Source of the DNA: an uncultured Lachnospiraceae bacterium
GTDB lineage: Bacteria; Bacillota_A; Clostridia; Lachnospirales; Lachnospiraceae
Assembly (NCBI GenBank): GCA_951801245.1
Contig: CATOMC010000009.1
Span: 20,184-84,183 of the forward strand
Length of the DNA: 64,000 bases
Direction of reading: 5' to 3'
Both the position numbers and the translations under genes were made by a program. The notes under the pieces were generated by a model that was given only the letters and a program-made list of their open reading frames with translations, ran no database searches and was not told the origin of the DNA. Shown here piece after piece: positions 27,030 to 35,702 of the stretch (the first letter of the stretch is position 1; every line of letters begins with the position of its first letter).

Positions 27030-27494
27030 ATGGCGAAGTTCAGATACAGGATGCAGAGTATCCTGAATATCAAATATCAGCTTGAGACCCAGGCCAAAAT
27101 GGAAGTCGGCAGAGCGCAGATGCAGCTAAATGAGGAAGAAGAGCGACTTCAGCACTTTATCGACCGCAAGGAGGCCTATCTCGAGGAAGGCAGGCGGATG
27201 CGCAGCCAGACACTGAATGTCAATGACCTAAGGGATAACAGAAATGCCATGCGGGTCATGGACGACAGGATCGAGGAGCAAAAGATCCAGGTCAGAAAAG
27301 CAGAAGAAGTGCTTGAAAGGGCCAGAGAAAAGTTAAAAGAGGTCATGCAGGAACGTAAGATGCATGAGAAACTCAAAGAAAAAGCGTTAGACCAGTTCTT
27401 GCAGGAGGAGAAAGCGGCCGAAGGCAAGGTCGTGGATGAACTTACCAGCTACACTTACGGACAACGTGGAAAGAGGAATGGGAATGGCGAATGA
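27030..27494 (+). CDS. fliJ: Flagellar export chaperone FliJ
   Basis: A 154-residue protein, almost wholly alpha-helical and coiled coil, with start KFRYRMQSILNIKYQLETQAK matching FliJ in part. FliJ sits as the central stalk in the FliI hexamer and moves chaperone-substrate pairs. The high Glu/Lys/Arg/Gln content and position directly after fliI support this. AGAGGTGA lies upstream. The 3' end overlaps the next gene by 11 bases. Confidence 0.9.
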   Translation: MAKFRYRMQSILNIKYQLETQAKMEVGRAQMQLNEEEERLQHFIDRKEAYLEEGRRMRSQTLNVNDLRDNRNAMRVMDDRIEEQKIQVRKAEEVLERAREKLKEVMQERKMHEKLKEKALDQFLQEEKAAEGKVVDELTSYTYGQRGKRNGNGE

Positions 27495-28371
27495 AGTAGC
27501 AGATCTGGGCATGGAGCCAGAATTAGACAAAAAGGCAGAGAAGAAGCGCTTAAAAGAAGAGCGCAATAAAATAAAGAATGACCGGAAGGCGCAAAAAAAG
27601 GAAGCCAAGCAGCGTGCTAAGGAGATTTCGGAGCAGGAGGCAAAGCTCAGCGAGGACGAGGAAGCTGGCGGTGTATCCGTATTTTTGGTAACAGTAGTTA
27701 TTGTTATTATCTGGATTGCCATTCTGTGTCTTTTGATCAAGCTGGATGTGGGTGGATTCGGTTCCGGTGTGCTTGCACCTGTCTTAAAAGATGTGCCGGT
27801 GATCAATAAGATCCTGCCGGCAGATACGGTAGTGAATACCGATGACGGAGAGTCTTACGGTGGTTATACCAGTCTGCGTGAGGCGGTAGATTACATTAAG
27901 GATCTGGAACTGCAGATCGAAGAACTGCAGTCCGCTACCAACGTGAGCACCGAGGAAGTGAATGAACTGCGGGCAGAGATCGAAAGACTGCAGACCTTCG
28001 AGGATGCGCAGATTGAGTTTGAGCGTATTAAGACGGAATTTTATGAGGAAGTTATCTATGCCGAGAACGGGCCGGGGGCCGAGGAGTACCAGAAATACTA
28101 CCAGACCATGGATCCGACTACGGCAGAGTATCTATATAAGCAAGTGGTAGAGCAGGTGGAGGCCGATAAGGAGATCCAGGATTATGCGCAGGCTTACTCA
28201 GAGATGAAGCCGAAGCAGGCAGCGGCGATCTTCGAGGCAATGACGGACGATCTGGATCTGGCGGCTAAGATTCTGGCACAGATGAGTGCGGAGGACCGCG
28301 GTAATGTGCTGGGCGCTATGGATCCGGAAGTGGCTTCGAGACTGACGAAGATCATGGATCCGGATTCGTAA
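27484..28371 (+). CDS. MotE-like (MgtE N-terminal-domain) flagellar protein
   Basis: A 295-residue protein with a charged cytoplasmic start rich in Lys/Glu, one membrane helix at about residues 60-81 (VSVFLVTVVIVIIWIAILCL), a coiled coil near 120-160, and a C-terminal MgtE-N-like superhelix (MKPKQAAAIFEAM, AKILAQMSAEDRGNVLGAM). In B. subtilis the ylxF gene holds the same place between fliJ and fliK. MotE homologues chaperone the stator in epsilonproteobacteria; the role here is inferred. ATG 27484 has AGAGGA 6 bases upstream. Confidence 0.8.
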   Translation: MANEVADLGMEPELDKKAEKKRLKEERNKIKNDRKAQKKEAKQRAKEISEQEAKLSEDEEAGGVSVFLVTVVIVIIWIAILCLLIKLDVGGFGSGVLAPVLKDVPVINKILPADTVVNTDDGESYGGYTSLREAVDYIKDLELQIEELQSATNVSTEEVNELRAEIERLQTFEDAQIEFERIKTEFYEEVIYAENGPGAEEYQKYYQTMDPTTAEYLYKQVVEQVEADKEIQDYAQAYSEMKPKQAAAIFEAMTDDLDLAAKILAQMSAEDRGNVLGAMDPEVASRLTKIMDPDS

Positions 28372-28641
28372 GAAATGAAACAAATGACGCCTCAACAGAT
28401 ATTCTTAAAAAAGATAGATTCTTAAATGGAGAATGCTTGAGGAATCTGTTGGAACTGCCGATATAGTAAACAGAATGTAGAATACTGCCTGAATTATGAA
28501 ATGGATAAATATCTCAGCAGGAACTACACAGAAGATGCAGGTAATATGATGCAGTTATATACCATATGAATATCATATGTTATATATAAAAGCCGCAAGG
28601 CACAAGAACCTTGAAAACTAAAGAAAGGAGGAAGAAAGGAA
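28372..28641 (+). other. 270-bp gene-free leader ahead of fliK
   Basis: No ORF is credible here. CAACAGAT (28390 onward) and ATCTGTTG (about 28442-28450) are inverted repeats that could close a long stem, and two CATATG words lie near 28566-28582. A strong AAAGGAGG is at the 3' end. No confident promoter or terminator is visible. Confidence 0.3.
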
Positions 28642-30147
28642 ATGACGGTAAACAATGTAAATGCTCTGCTTGCCTACACTGCGAACCAGAATGTCCAGAC
28701 GGCGGCTAAGACGGATGAGGCCGTAAAGGAAGGGTTTGATAAGCTGATGACAAAGATGAGCGACCAGCTCACCAACTTGCAGGTAAAAGCGGTTACGGCG
28801 CAGGTACCGGCATCGAAGGAAACAGAGCAGACCCAGGCGGTTGAGAACACACCGGTGAAAGATACGGCGCTGAAGGACGATACCGCGCAGACTGTCGATG
28901 AAGGGCAGGAGACCGGCACGGATAAGGCGGATGCTCAGGTAGAACAGGACGGGCAGAAGGAAGTGACCGGGGAAACGCAGGAGACTGAGGCTGACACAGA
29001 TGCAGCACAGGAGACGGTGGAAGAGAAAGCCGGGGAACTGATGCAGGAAGTGGCTGACGTATTGGATATTCCGCTTGAAAAGGTGGAGGAAGCCATGGAA
29101 ATCCTGGGGTTGACAGCGGTAGATTTATTTGATCCGGCGAATCTAAAACAACTGTTATTGAATCTGACGGACAGTGTGGATGAGGTAGCGCTTGTGACCA
29201 ATGAAACGCTTTATGGGAATCTGCAGGAGCTGCTGACAGCAGTGGAGGAGAGTTTAGGAGCATTGCAGGAAGAACTCGGACTGAATGCCGAGGAACTTGA
29301 TGCGCTGATGGAGCAGATGATGAAAGAAGTGCCTGAAGAAGCGCCAGTGCAGGATATGACACAGACCCCTGAGGTAAGCGTGGAAGGTATGAAAGACTAT
29401 GCGGTATCCGTGCAGAGGGACGGTGAGACTGTACAGATCAAAGTCACGGTAGATGATGCGACCGGTACGAAGAGTACCAGTGAGCAGGTAACAGATTCTA
29501 CGCAGACACAGATACAAGCTCCGGTGAAGCAGGAAAAGGCAGCTTCCGACATGGGACATGGACAGGAAGGCGCAAACACAGGCGAACATACAACGGGCAA
29601 CGCTATCTTACAGCATCTCATGCAGCAGTTAGAGACAGCGGAGACGACAGAGGCGCCGGTGGAACAGCCGGTATACCAGTCGGCACAGTCAGAGCAGATC
29701 ATGAATCAGATCGTGGAGTACATGAAGGTTAATATAAGTGAAGAAACACAGAAGATGGAGATGCAGCTTCATCCCGCAAGCTTAGGGACAGTCAATGTAC
29801 AGATCGCGGCCAAGGACGGCGTTATTACGGCGCAGTTCACCACACAGAATGAAGCAGTGCGGGCCGTGCTCGAGACACAGATGATTCAGCTTAAGGAGCA
29901 GTTCGAGGAACAGGGTATCAAAGTCGATGCCGTGGAAGTTACAGTAGCCAATCATGCTTATGGCGACCAGTCCTTTGAAGGGCAGGAAAACATGGATCAG
30001 GATAAGGGCAGCACCAAGAAGGGTACGAGAAGGATTAATCTGGATCTGCTCGACGGGGATGAGGAACTTGCCGAGATGGATGATTCTGAGCGGATCGCAG
30101 TGGAAATGATGCAGGCAAACGGTAACACAGTAGATTACATGGCATAG
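28642..30147 (+). CDS. fliK: Flagellar hook-length control protein FliK
   Basis: FliK measures hook length and switches export specificity through FlhB. The 501 residues have an acidic, Gln/Thr-rich, low-complexity N-terminal ruler region (about residues 45-330) and a compact C-terminal Flg_hook domain at about 355-440 (MEMQLHPASLGTVNVQI, then LKEQFEEQGIKVDAVEV). Start ATG has AGGAAGAAAGGA upstream. The following flgD and flgE fit the hook-assembly module. Confidence 0.92.
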   Translation: MTVNNVNALLAYTANQNVQTAAKTDEAVKEGFDKLMTKMSDQLTNLQVKAVTAQVPASKETEQTQAVENTPVKDTALKDDTAQTVDEGQETGTDKADAQVEQDGQKEVTGETQETEADTDAAQETVEEKAGELMQEVADVLDIPLEKVEEAMEILGLTAVDLFDPANLKQLLLNLTDSVDEVALVTNETLYGNLQELLTAVEESLGALQEELGLNAEELDALMEQMMKEVPEEAPVQDMTQTPEVSVEGMKDYAVSVQRDGETVQIKVTVDDATGTKSTSEQVTDSTQTQIQAPVKQEKAASDMGHGQEGANTGEHTTGNAILQHLMQQLETAETTEAPVEQPVYQSAQSEQIMNQIVEYMKVNISEETQKMEMQLHPASLGTVNVQIAAKDGVITAQFTTQNEAVRAVLETQMIQLKEQFEEQGIKVDAVEVTVANHAYGDQSFEGQENMDQDKGSTKKGTRRINLDLLDGDEELAEMDDSERIAVEMMQANGNTVDYMA

Positions 30148-30201
30148 TATGGACGAAACAGTGCAGACAGAACAATTCAGACATAGAAAGGAGTAAGACA
30201 T

Positions 30202-30948
30202 ATGGGAGCAGTACAGAAAGTCGAGGACGGCAAATTAGTGGAATCCAATTCCGCGGCGTCTCTTGCGAACAAAAGCGCCAAGAAGACCGGTAACGATAGT
30301 CTTGACAAAGATGCGTTCTTACAGCTTCTGGTGGCACAGATGAAATATCAGGATCCTCTGGAGCCTACATCTAACACCGAGTATATTTCGCAGTATGCGA
30401 CCTTCTCGGAACTGGAGCAGATGCAGAATATGAGCTCATCGATGGATCTGTTCAGGGCATCTTCCCTGGTAGGGCAGACCGTACTTCTGGAGATCACGGA
30501 CAGCACAGGAAGAACCACCAATGTGCAGGGTAATGTAGACTATGTGCAGTATGAAAAGAACAAAGCATATCTTTCCATCAACGGAGAATTGTATTCGATG
30601 GACGATCTGGTTACGGTAGCGGATCAGGCATATCTGGATGCTTATAAGTTAGCGGCTGAATTCTTGAATACTTACAAGAAACTTCCGGCGCTCGGCAGTC
30701 TGACAATCAGCGACAGAGCGAACGTGGAGAAGTTAGACGAGATGTATAAGAACATGACAGAATACCAGAAAGGCTTCCTGACAGAGGAACATGGTAAGAC
30801 CCTAGAGAAATATGTGAGCAAGATGAAGGATCTGATAGCAATCGCCGAGGCGGATAAGGACAATAAGCCCGATGGTGATACCGATGGTGATATTGACACC
30901 GATGGAGAAGGTGAAGGGGACACGGACGGTGTAGACGGCGATAAGTAA
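30202..30948 (+). CDS. flgD: Flagellar hook-assembly scaffold FlgD
   Basis: FlgD caps the growing hook. The 248 residues hold the conserved N-terminal LDKDAFLQLLVAQMKYQDPL and EPTSNTEYISQYATFSELEQ motifs (about residues 35-75) and SSLVGQTVLL. The C-terminal part departs from the usual Ig/tudor domains: it has a helical segment and ends in an acidic Asp/Gly repeat tail (about residues 220-248). AAGGAG precedes the ATG. Confidence 0.94.
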   Translation: MGAVQKVEDGKLVESNSAASLANKSAKKTGNDSLDKDAFLQLLVAQMKYQDPLEPTSNTEYISQYATFSELEQMQNMSSSMDLFRASSLVGQTVLLEITDSTGRTTNVQGNVDYVQYEKNKAYLSINGELYSMDDLVTVADQAYLDAYKLAAEFLNTYKKLPALGSLTISDRANVEKLDEMYKNMTEYQKGFLTEEHGKTLEKYVSKMKDLIAIAEADKDNKPDGDTDGDIDTDGEGEGDTDGVDGDK

Positions 30949-30986
30949 CAGGCAGGAAGCAGCAGCTATCTCAAGGAGGAGAAATC

Positions 30987-31391
30987 ATGAAGATCCAGGG
31001 TAATCCATTCCTTTCCATAGAGCAGCTGCAAGATCAATATTTGCATGGTAACAGGTCAAAAGGCAGTGCACTCACCCAGGAGGGCTTAAGCTTTCAGGAT
31101 ATTTTATCCGGTAAGAAAAGCACCATACAAGAGAGTGGAGAAGTCAAATTTTCCAAGCACGCGGCCAACCGGCTGGCAGACAGAAATATTGAACTGACGA
31201 CGGATCAGGTAAACCGCCTGAACCTGGGAGCAGCCAAAGCTTCTGCGAAAGGAATCAACGAATCACTGGTCCTGGTGGATTCTCTCGCATTTATTGTGAA
31301 TGTACCGAATCAGACGGTCATCACAGCGATGAATCAGACAGAGACCGACGAAAATGTATTTACTAATATTGACGGAGCCGTGATCATATAG
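30987..31391 (+). CDS. TIGR02530-type flagellar operon protein
   Basis: A 134-residue protein with the FSKHAANRLADRNIELT core, a signature of a small family (TIGR02530 from memory) found between flgD and flgE in Firmicutes. Its molecular job is not established. AAGGAGGAG lies 6 bases before the ATG, showing strong translation. No signal peptide or membrane segment is present. Confidence 0.85.
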   Translation: MKIQGNPFLSIEQLQDQYLHGNRSKGSALTQEGLSFQDILSGKKSTIQESGEVKFSKHAANRLADRNIELTTDQVNRLNLGAAKASAKGINESLVLVDSLAFIVNVPNQTVITAMNQTETDENVFTNIDGAVII

Positions 31392-31472
31392 CCGGACCTT
31401 AACGGAGGCTACAAGCCCTTGACTGACAGATAGGGCGGACGGTTCTTTACAGAATAAGGAGGTCATTTCACT

Positions 31473-33527
31473 ATGATGAGATCACTTTTCTCTGGTGTGG
31501 CAGGTCTTAAAACACACCAGACAAGAATGGACGTTATCGGTAACAATATCGCCAACGTCAACACCACAGCGTACAAGGCGCAGAACATGGTATTCAGCGA
31601 CTTATTATATCAGCAGACCCAGGCGGCATCCGGGGCTAACGAACAGACCGGCCGAGGCGGCGTGAACCCCAGGCAGATTGGTCTGGGTTCCAAAACAGGA
31701 GCAATCTCTACCGCAATCACCAGACAGGGTTCGGCGCAGTCCACGAACAACCCCTTTGATATCATGATTACGGGTGAGTCGTTCTTCATTGTAAATAACG
31801 GTTCTCAGAACTTCTTTACAAGAGACGGTTCCTTCACCATCGATGGTGCGGGTAATCTGGTTATGGCAAGCACCGGTTATAAGGTAATGGGCTGGCAGGT
31901 AGATCCGGCGACCGGTGATATCAGGCCGGATGCAGTATCTGCATTGCAGGTTATGAATCAAGACAACTTGAGAGTGGGTCCGGAGGGGACTACCAGAGCA
32001 TTTGCATCCGGTATTCTGGATAAGAATGATACGAATGTGCATGCTACCGGCGGTCATGTCATGCTTCTTTCATTCTATGATAATAATGGTTATGAGTATA
32101 CGGCAAAACTCAGTGTCCACAGTGATGGTCCGGAAGGGAAATATCGTGTAAGACTTGATGATATCATTGATGCAGATAGTGTTTCCTTAGTAAAGCTGTA
32201 TGGTCTGGAGAATATTGATCAGATTGCAAGCTTCGGTGGCACTTCACAGGATGTGGTTACTTCACTGTTTAGTCCTACAGACAATGCAAAGGTCGACACC
32301 AATAATGGTGCAGGACCGAATGTATTTACGGTGGAATTCCCGTTGGCGGAGGTATTGGATATTGACGGTAACGCTCTCTTAAAGGCGGCAGGAGAGGATC
32401 ATATCAAGATTGACCCTGCTGTGACAGAAACGAAAGTGACAGATCCGCCGACTCCCGTGAAGGTAACGGCAGATGTGACGATATCCAAGAATGATTTGGA
32501 AAAGAACCCTTATAATTTGATTTATAATACGGCTACTAACTCTTACTGGACCAAAGCGGATCCGGATGCGACAGATCCGACACTGAAGGTTTCTAAGGAG
32601 ATTAAGACTCCGGCTGACTGGCAGGCGGCTCTTCAGGCTATGCAGGGATTGGATAAGGTTACTTTTGATGGTACCGGTAATGGTGTGACAGTCAATACAG
32701 ACGGCAGTGTTACTTTTAATTTCACGGCGGAATGTGATCCCCTGATAGAGGCGACCAGAATTACCGGTAAGGAAAGTTTTGGTATAACCCCTACAGAGGA
32801 GAAGGACATCTTAAAGTATGTGTACAATGTGGAAGACAAAGAGGGTACCACCTACACGCTTGACTATGTAGGGCCGGACGGTCGTGCACAGATTACGGCG
32901 ACCACGATCAAGAGCGGTTTCCCGTTGGAATACAATACGGATAATGGTGAATTTATTTATATTGGAACACAGGGCAGTGACAGTGCGATGCTGACCTTCA
33001 ATGCTTCAGCATCTACGCTGACAGGAGATACCGTGCCGCTTGGTCATTTCAATAATATTGAGATTGATTTCTCTGGCTCGGCTATGCTTAATAATGGTAA
33101 GGTGTCTTCCATCGATCTTGATAAAGGTGCAGGAGATGAGAATAACACAGGAATCGGCAGAAAGCCCGGTGAATTGATCGGTATCGAGGTAGGTCAGGAC
33201 GGTAAGATTACAGCTTCTTACGACAATGGTCTTTCCAAACTGTTAGGACAGATCGCAGTGGCGAACTTCGCCAACGCGTCAGGTCTTGCCAAAGCGGGTA
33301 ATAACTTGTATTCAGCAACTATGAACTCTGGTGATTTCAATGGTCAAGGGGAAGACATAACGGCTAACGGCGGTACGATGGAATCTGGTGTTTTGGAGAT
33401 GAGTAATGTAGATTTGTCTTCTGAGTTTACAGAGATGATCACCACACAGCGTGGTTTCCAGGCGAACAGCCGAATTATCACCACTTCTGACTCAATGTTA
33501 GAAGAGCTGGTTAACTTAAAGAGATAA
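31473..33527 (+). CDS. flgE: Flagellar hook protein FlgE (enlarged)
   Basis: FlgE polymerises into the hook. N-terminal SLFSGVAGLKTHQTRMDVIG and NIANVNTTAYK, and the C-terminal MSNVDLSSEFTEMITTQRGF and ANSRIITTSD motifs are standard for hook proteins. At 684 residues it is far longer than the 264-residue B. subtilis protein, owing to surface domains at about residues 170-560. These extra domains are exposed on the hook. AAGGAGG lies 12 bases before ATG ATG. A terminator follows, so this ends the first operon half. Confidence 0.96.
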   Translation: MMRSLFSGVAGLKTHQTRMDVIGNNIANVNTTAYKAQNMVFSDLLYQQTQAASGANEQTGRGGVNPRQIGLGSKTGAISTAITRQGSAQSTNNPFDIMITGESFFIVNNGSQNFFTRDGSFTIDGAGNLVMASTGYKVMGWQVDPATGDIRPDAVSALQVMNQDNLRVGPEGTTRAFASGILDKNDTNVHATGGHVMLLSFYDNNGYEYTAKLSVHSDGPEGKYRVRLDDIIDADSVSLVKLYGLENIDQIASFGGTSQDVVTSLFSPTDNAKVDTNNGAGPNVFTVEFPLAEVLDIDGNALLKAAGEDHIKIDPAVTETKVTDPPTPVKVTADVTISKNDLEKNPYNLIYNTATNSYWTKADPDATDPTLKVSKEIKTPADWQAALQAMQGLDKVTFDGTGNGVTVNTDGSVTFNFTAECDPLIEATRITGKESFGITPTEEKDILKYVYNVEDKEGTTYTLDYVGPDGRAQITATTIKSGFPLEYNTDNGEFIYIGTQGSDSAMLTFNASASTLTGDTVPLGHFNNIEIDFSGSAMLNNGKVSSIDLDKGAGDENNTGIGRKPGELIGIEVGQDGKITASYDNGLSKLLGQIAVANFANASGLAKAGNNLYSATMNSGDFNGQGEDITANGGTMESGVLEMSNVDLSSEFTEMITTQRGFQANSRIITTSDSMLEELVNLKR

Positions 33528-33634
33528 TTTTTTGAAATAAACTAAGGAGTGGTGCATTAGATAGGTAATGCTGAGTAGTATAAATGCCATTTTGTGTGTG
33601 GTTAAGAAATGGTAATTATATGATTGTGAGTAAA

Positions 33635-33676
33635 GCGGTGGGAGATGTAAATCAATTTCCCACCGCATATATTTTG
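33635..33676 (+). terminator. Terminator-like hairpin after flgE
   Basis: GCGGTGGGA (33635-33643) pairs with TCCCACCGC (33658-33666), followed by ATATATTTT. The stem is strong and the T-tract interrupted, so termination is probably partial. Confidence 0.65.
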
Positions 33677-33714
33677 ATAATATAAATTATAAATGTAATA
33701 TATAAAAGTAATAG

Positions 33715-33743
33715 TTGATTATATACTATGTATATAGTATAAT
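33715..33743 (+). promoter_or_regulatory. Promoter with spacer operator for the small secreted gene
   Basis: TTGATT (33715-33720), exactly 17 bases, TATAAT (33738-33743). The spacer and first -10 bases form a dyad at 33722-33741: TATACTAT and ATAGTATA around GTAT. A repressor binding there would block polymerase. The -10 is consensus. Confidence 0.65.
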
Positions 33744-33787
33744 ATAATTGAACAATTCCAAAAACGAAAAGAAAGAGAGGATAATAA

Positions 33788-34219
33788 ATGAAAAAATATT
33801 TTATCATGTCAATTTTAACTTTGTCGTTACTTTTTTCATCATTTACAACTTTTGCGGCAGAAACAAACTGTGCTAATGATGAAATTATGACTTATGAAAC
33901 CGAGACTGTTAATCATTTGATTGATTACTGTGTTAAGCAGGTTCCGTATACAAGTAAATCATTTAGACCCAAAACAGATCGTATTTGCACATTGTATGGT
34001 TCGTGGGGGAATCCTTCGTATACTTACACGTATTACATAGAGGAACAAAATTCAAATGGTACGTGGTCAGTAGTTGATAAGCATATTTTAAAGGGTGGCG
34101 GAACTCTTAGCACAAGTGTTTTTGTAACGCCTAGTAATACATACAGATTTAGGGCAACATCTACAGATAAGTATGATCGTGATATTTGTCTAGAAATATA
34201 TGAGGTAATATATAACTGA
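33788..34219 (+). CDS. Small secreted protein of unknown function
   Basis: The 143 residues start with a clear signal peptide: MKKYF, a hydrophobic core and TTFAAE, with cleavage likely after FAA near residue 22. The mature part has two cysteines (Cys26 and Cys47) plus later ones, and strand-rich sequence with many Tyr/Thr/Ser, suggesting a small beta-sandwich. I recognise no family. Base use is AT-rich, unlike flgE and motA, and the gene has its own promoter and flanking terminators, so it is probably an acquired cassette inside the flagellar operon. AGAGAGGA precedes the ATG. Confidence 0.8.
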   Translation: MKKYFIMSILTLSLLFSSFTTFAAETNCANDEIMTYETETVNHLIDYCVKQVPYTSKSFRPKTDRICTLYGSWGNPSYTYTYYIEEQNSNGTWSVVDKHILKGGGTLSTSVFVTPSNTYRFRATSTDKYDRDICLEIYEVIYN

Positions 34220-34347
34220 TTGACAGAAAAATAACAATTAAATATATGAAATTTCATTTTTAGAGTTGTTCAAAATATTATATAAATATACTAAAAGAAA
34301 ACTAAATTCCATTTAGTTTATGAATGAAAAGAAATTATCATTCAAAG

Positions 34348-34391
34348 ATCACCTTTTCCACATTTAGTACAATTGGGAAAAGGTGATTTTT
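34348..34391 (+). terminator. Intrinsic terminator of the secreted-protein cassette
   Basis: ATCACCTTTTCC (34348-34359) pairs with GGAAAAGGTGAT (34376-34387) and is followed by TTTT. It isolates the small cassette from flbD. Confidence 0.85.
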
Positions 34392-34552
34392 GTTATAATT
34401 TATTTATAATCAGTTAATCATTCAAAAAAATTACATACATAGAATACTAAAAATATAAAGAAATATTAAGGACAAATATCATAAAAATAGTTTTGATATT
34501 TATCCCGTATTGATCAATATATTTAATGTGGGAGGTTTTGTTTAGCAAGCAT

Positions 34553-34592
34553 ACAAAGCAGAAATTTCCTTTAAAATTGCTTTGCAGTTTTT
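34553..34592 (+). terminator. Second hairpin with T-run upstream of flbD
   Basis: CAAAGCA (34554-34560) pairs with TGCTTTG (34578-34584), then CAGTTTTT. It may catch residual read-through from upstream. It overlaps the -35 of the flbD promoter. Confidence 0.5.
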
Positions 34593-34610
34593 GTAGATGT
34601 GTGGTAAAAT
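34582..34610 (+). promoter_or_regulatory. Sigma-A promoter for the flbD-motAB-fliL part of the operon
   Basis: TTGCAG (34582-34587), 17 bases, TAAAAT (34605-34610) with TGG before it (extended -10). Transcription would start near 34617, giving a leader of about 69 nt before flbD. Confidence 0.65.
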
Positions 34611-34616
34611 AAAAAA

Positions 34617-34685
34617 GTTCAATGTATGCCTGCCGTTCGGCAGGGTCTGGAAAGGGGTATTCCAGGGGAGCAGAAAGGGTCTGTC
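34617..34685 (+). promoter_or_regulatory. Structured 5' leader of flbD
   Basis: Two tandem hairpins: CCTGCC/GGCAGG with a GTTC loop (34629-34644), then CTGGAA/TTCCAG (34647-34665). The ribosome site AAAGGG follows. The pair could affect translation initiation or mRNA stability. No known riboswitch class is recognised. Confidence 0.45.
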
Positions 34686-34871
34686 ATGGTCGAAGTCACT
34701 AAAATCAACGGGGTAAAAGTGCTGATAAATCCGGATTTATTAGAACTTGTAGAGGAGACACCTGATACGGTGTTGTCTTTTACTACGGGCAGGAAAATAA
34801 TTGTAAAAGAAAGTAGACAAGAAGTGAAAAATTTAGTAAAATCGTATAGAAAGGATATTTTTGCAGACTAG
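34686..34871 (+). CDS. swrD: FlbD/SwrD family flagellar protein
   Basis: A 61-residue cytoplasmic protein (MVEVTKINGVKVLINPDLL...) matching FlbD of the Firmicutes type, called SwrD in B. subtilis, where it raises flagellar torque for swarming. Family members are about 60-75 residues. It holds the same place as in Bacillus, ahead of the stator or fliL genes. ATG 34686 is taken because AGAAAGGG lies 6 bases upstream; the open frame to 34626 covers leader hairpins. Confidence 0.88.
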   Translation: MVEVTKINGVKVLINPDLLELVEETPDTVLSFTTGRKIIVKESRQEVKNLVKSYRKDIFAD

Positions 34872-34892
34872 TGTAAAAGTGGGTGTGTACAT

Positions 34893-35702
34893 ATGGATAT
34901 AGCATCAATTTTGGGATTGGTATTGTGTTTTGTATTGGTTATTTTCGGTATTGTATTCGATAAGGATGCAGGTATTGTAGTCTCTAACCTGTTCAGCTTT
35001 GTGGATGTCCCGTCTATACTGATCACTTTCGGTGGCTCTTTCAGTTGTATCCTTGCCAGTTATACACTGCCAAATTATCTGGGTGGTCTTAAAAGTATCG
35101 CGTTGATTTTTAAAATGTCAACGATGAATATGCCTGAGGTGATTACGAAGATTATAGAGTTGTCTAATGTGGCTCGTAAGGAAGGCCTGCTTTCTTTGGA
35201 AGAAGCGGCCAGTGAAATTGACGATGATTTCTTGAAGAAAGGTATCCTTCTGATTGTTGACGGTACGGATCCTGAGTTGGTGCGTGCCATCATGGAGACG
35301 GAACTTGTCAGCGTGGAAGGCAGACATAAGGATAAGATTGGATTCTGGGAAAATCTGGGTGCGATGGGTCCTGCCTGGGGTATGATCGGTACGTTGATCG
35401 GTCTGATCAACATGTTGAAGAAGATGGATGATCCGTCTGCTATCGGTCCTTCCATGGCCGTTGCGTTGATCACTACCTTGTACGGCTCGATTCTTGCCAA
35501 CTGGATTTGTGCACCTGTTGCCAGTAAGCTGAAATCTAAAAACGCAGATGAGATGATGGTCAAGGAGATTGAAATAGAAGGTCTTTTATCCATTCAGGCA
35601 GGTGAGAACCCCCGAGTTATCGAGGAGAAGCTGAAGTCTTTCCTGGCACCTGCAGATAGAAGCTCTTCGGAAGAAGAGGGCGGAGGTGAGTTGAATGGCT
35701 AA
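34893..35702 (+). CDS. motA: Flagellar stator protein MotA
   Basis: MotA forms the pentameric ring of the ion-driven stator. The 269 residues have four membrane helices (near residues 4-22, 33-55, 150-172, 182-205), with a large cytoplasmic loop between the second and third that contacts FliG. The conserved GPAWGMIGTLIGLINML region carries the functional proline. It is preceded by flbD and overlaps motB by 8 bases. Ion choice (H+ or Na+) cannot be judged from sequence alone. Confidence 0.96.
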   Translation: MDIASILGLVLCFVLVIFGIVFDKDAGIVVSNLFSFVDVPSILITFGGSFSCILASYTLPNYLGGLKSIALIFKMSTMNMPEVITKIIELSNVARKEGLLSLEEAASEIDDDFLKKGILLIVDGTDPELVRAIMETELVSVEGRHKDKIGFWENLGAMGPAWGMIGTLIGLINMLKKMDDPSAIGPSMAVALITTLYGSILANWICAPVASKLKSKNADEMMVKEIEIEGLLSIQAGENPRVIEEKLKSFLAPADRSSSEEEGGGELNG

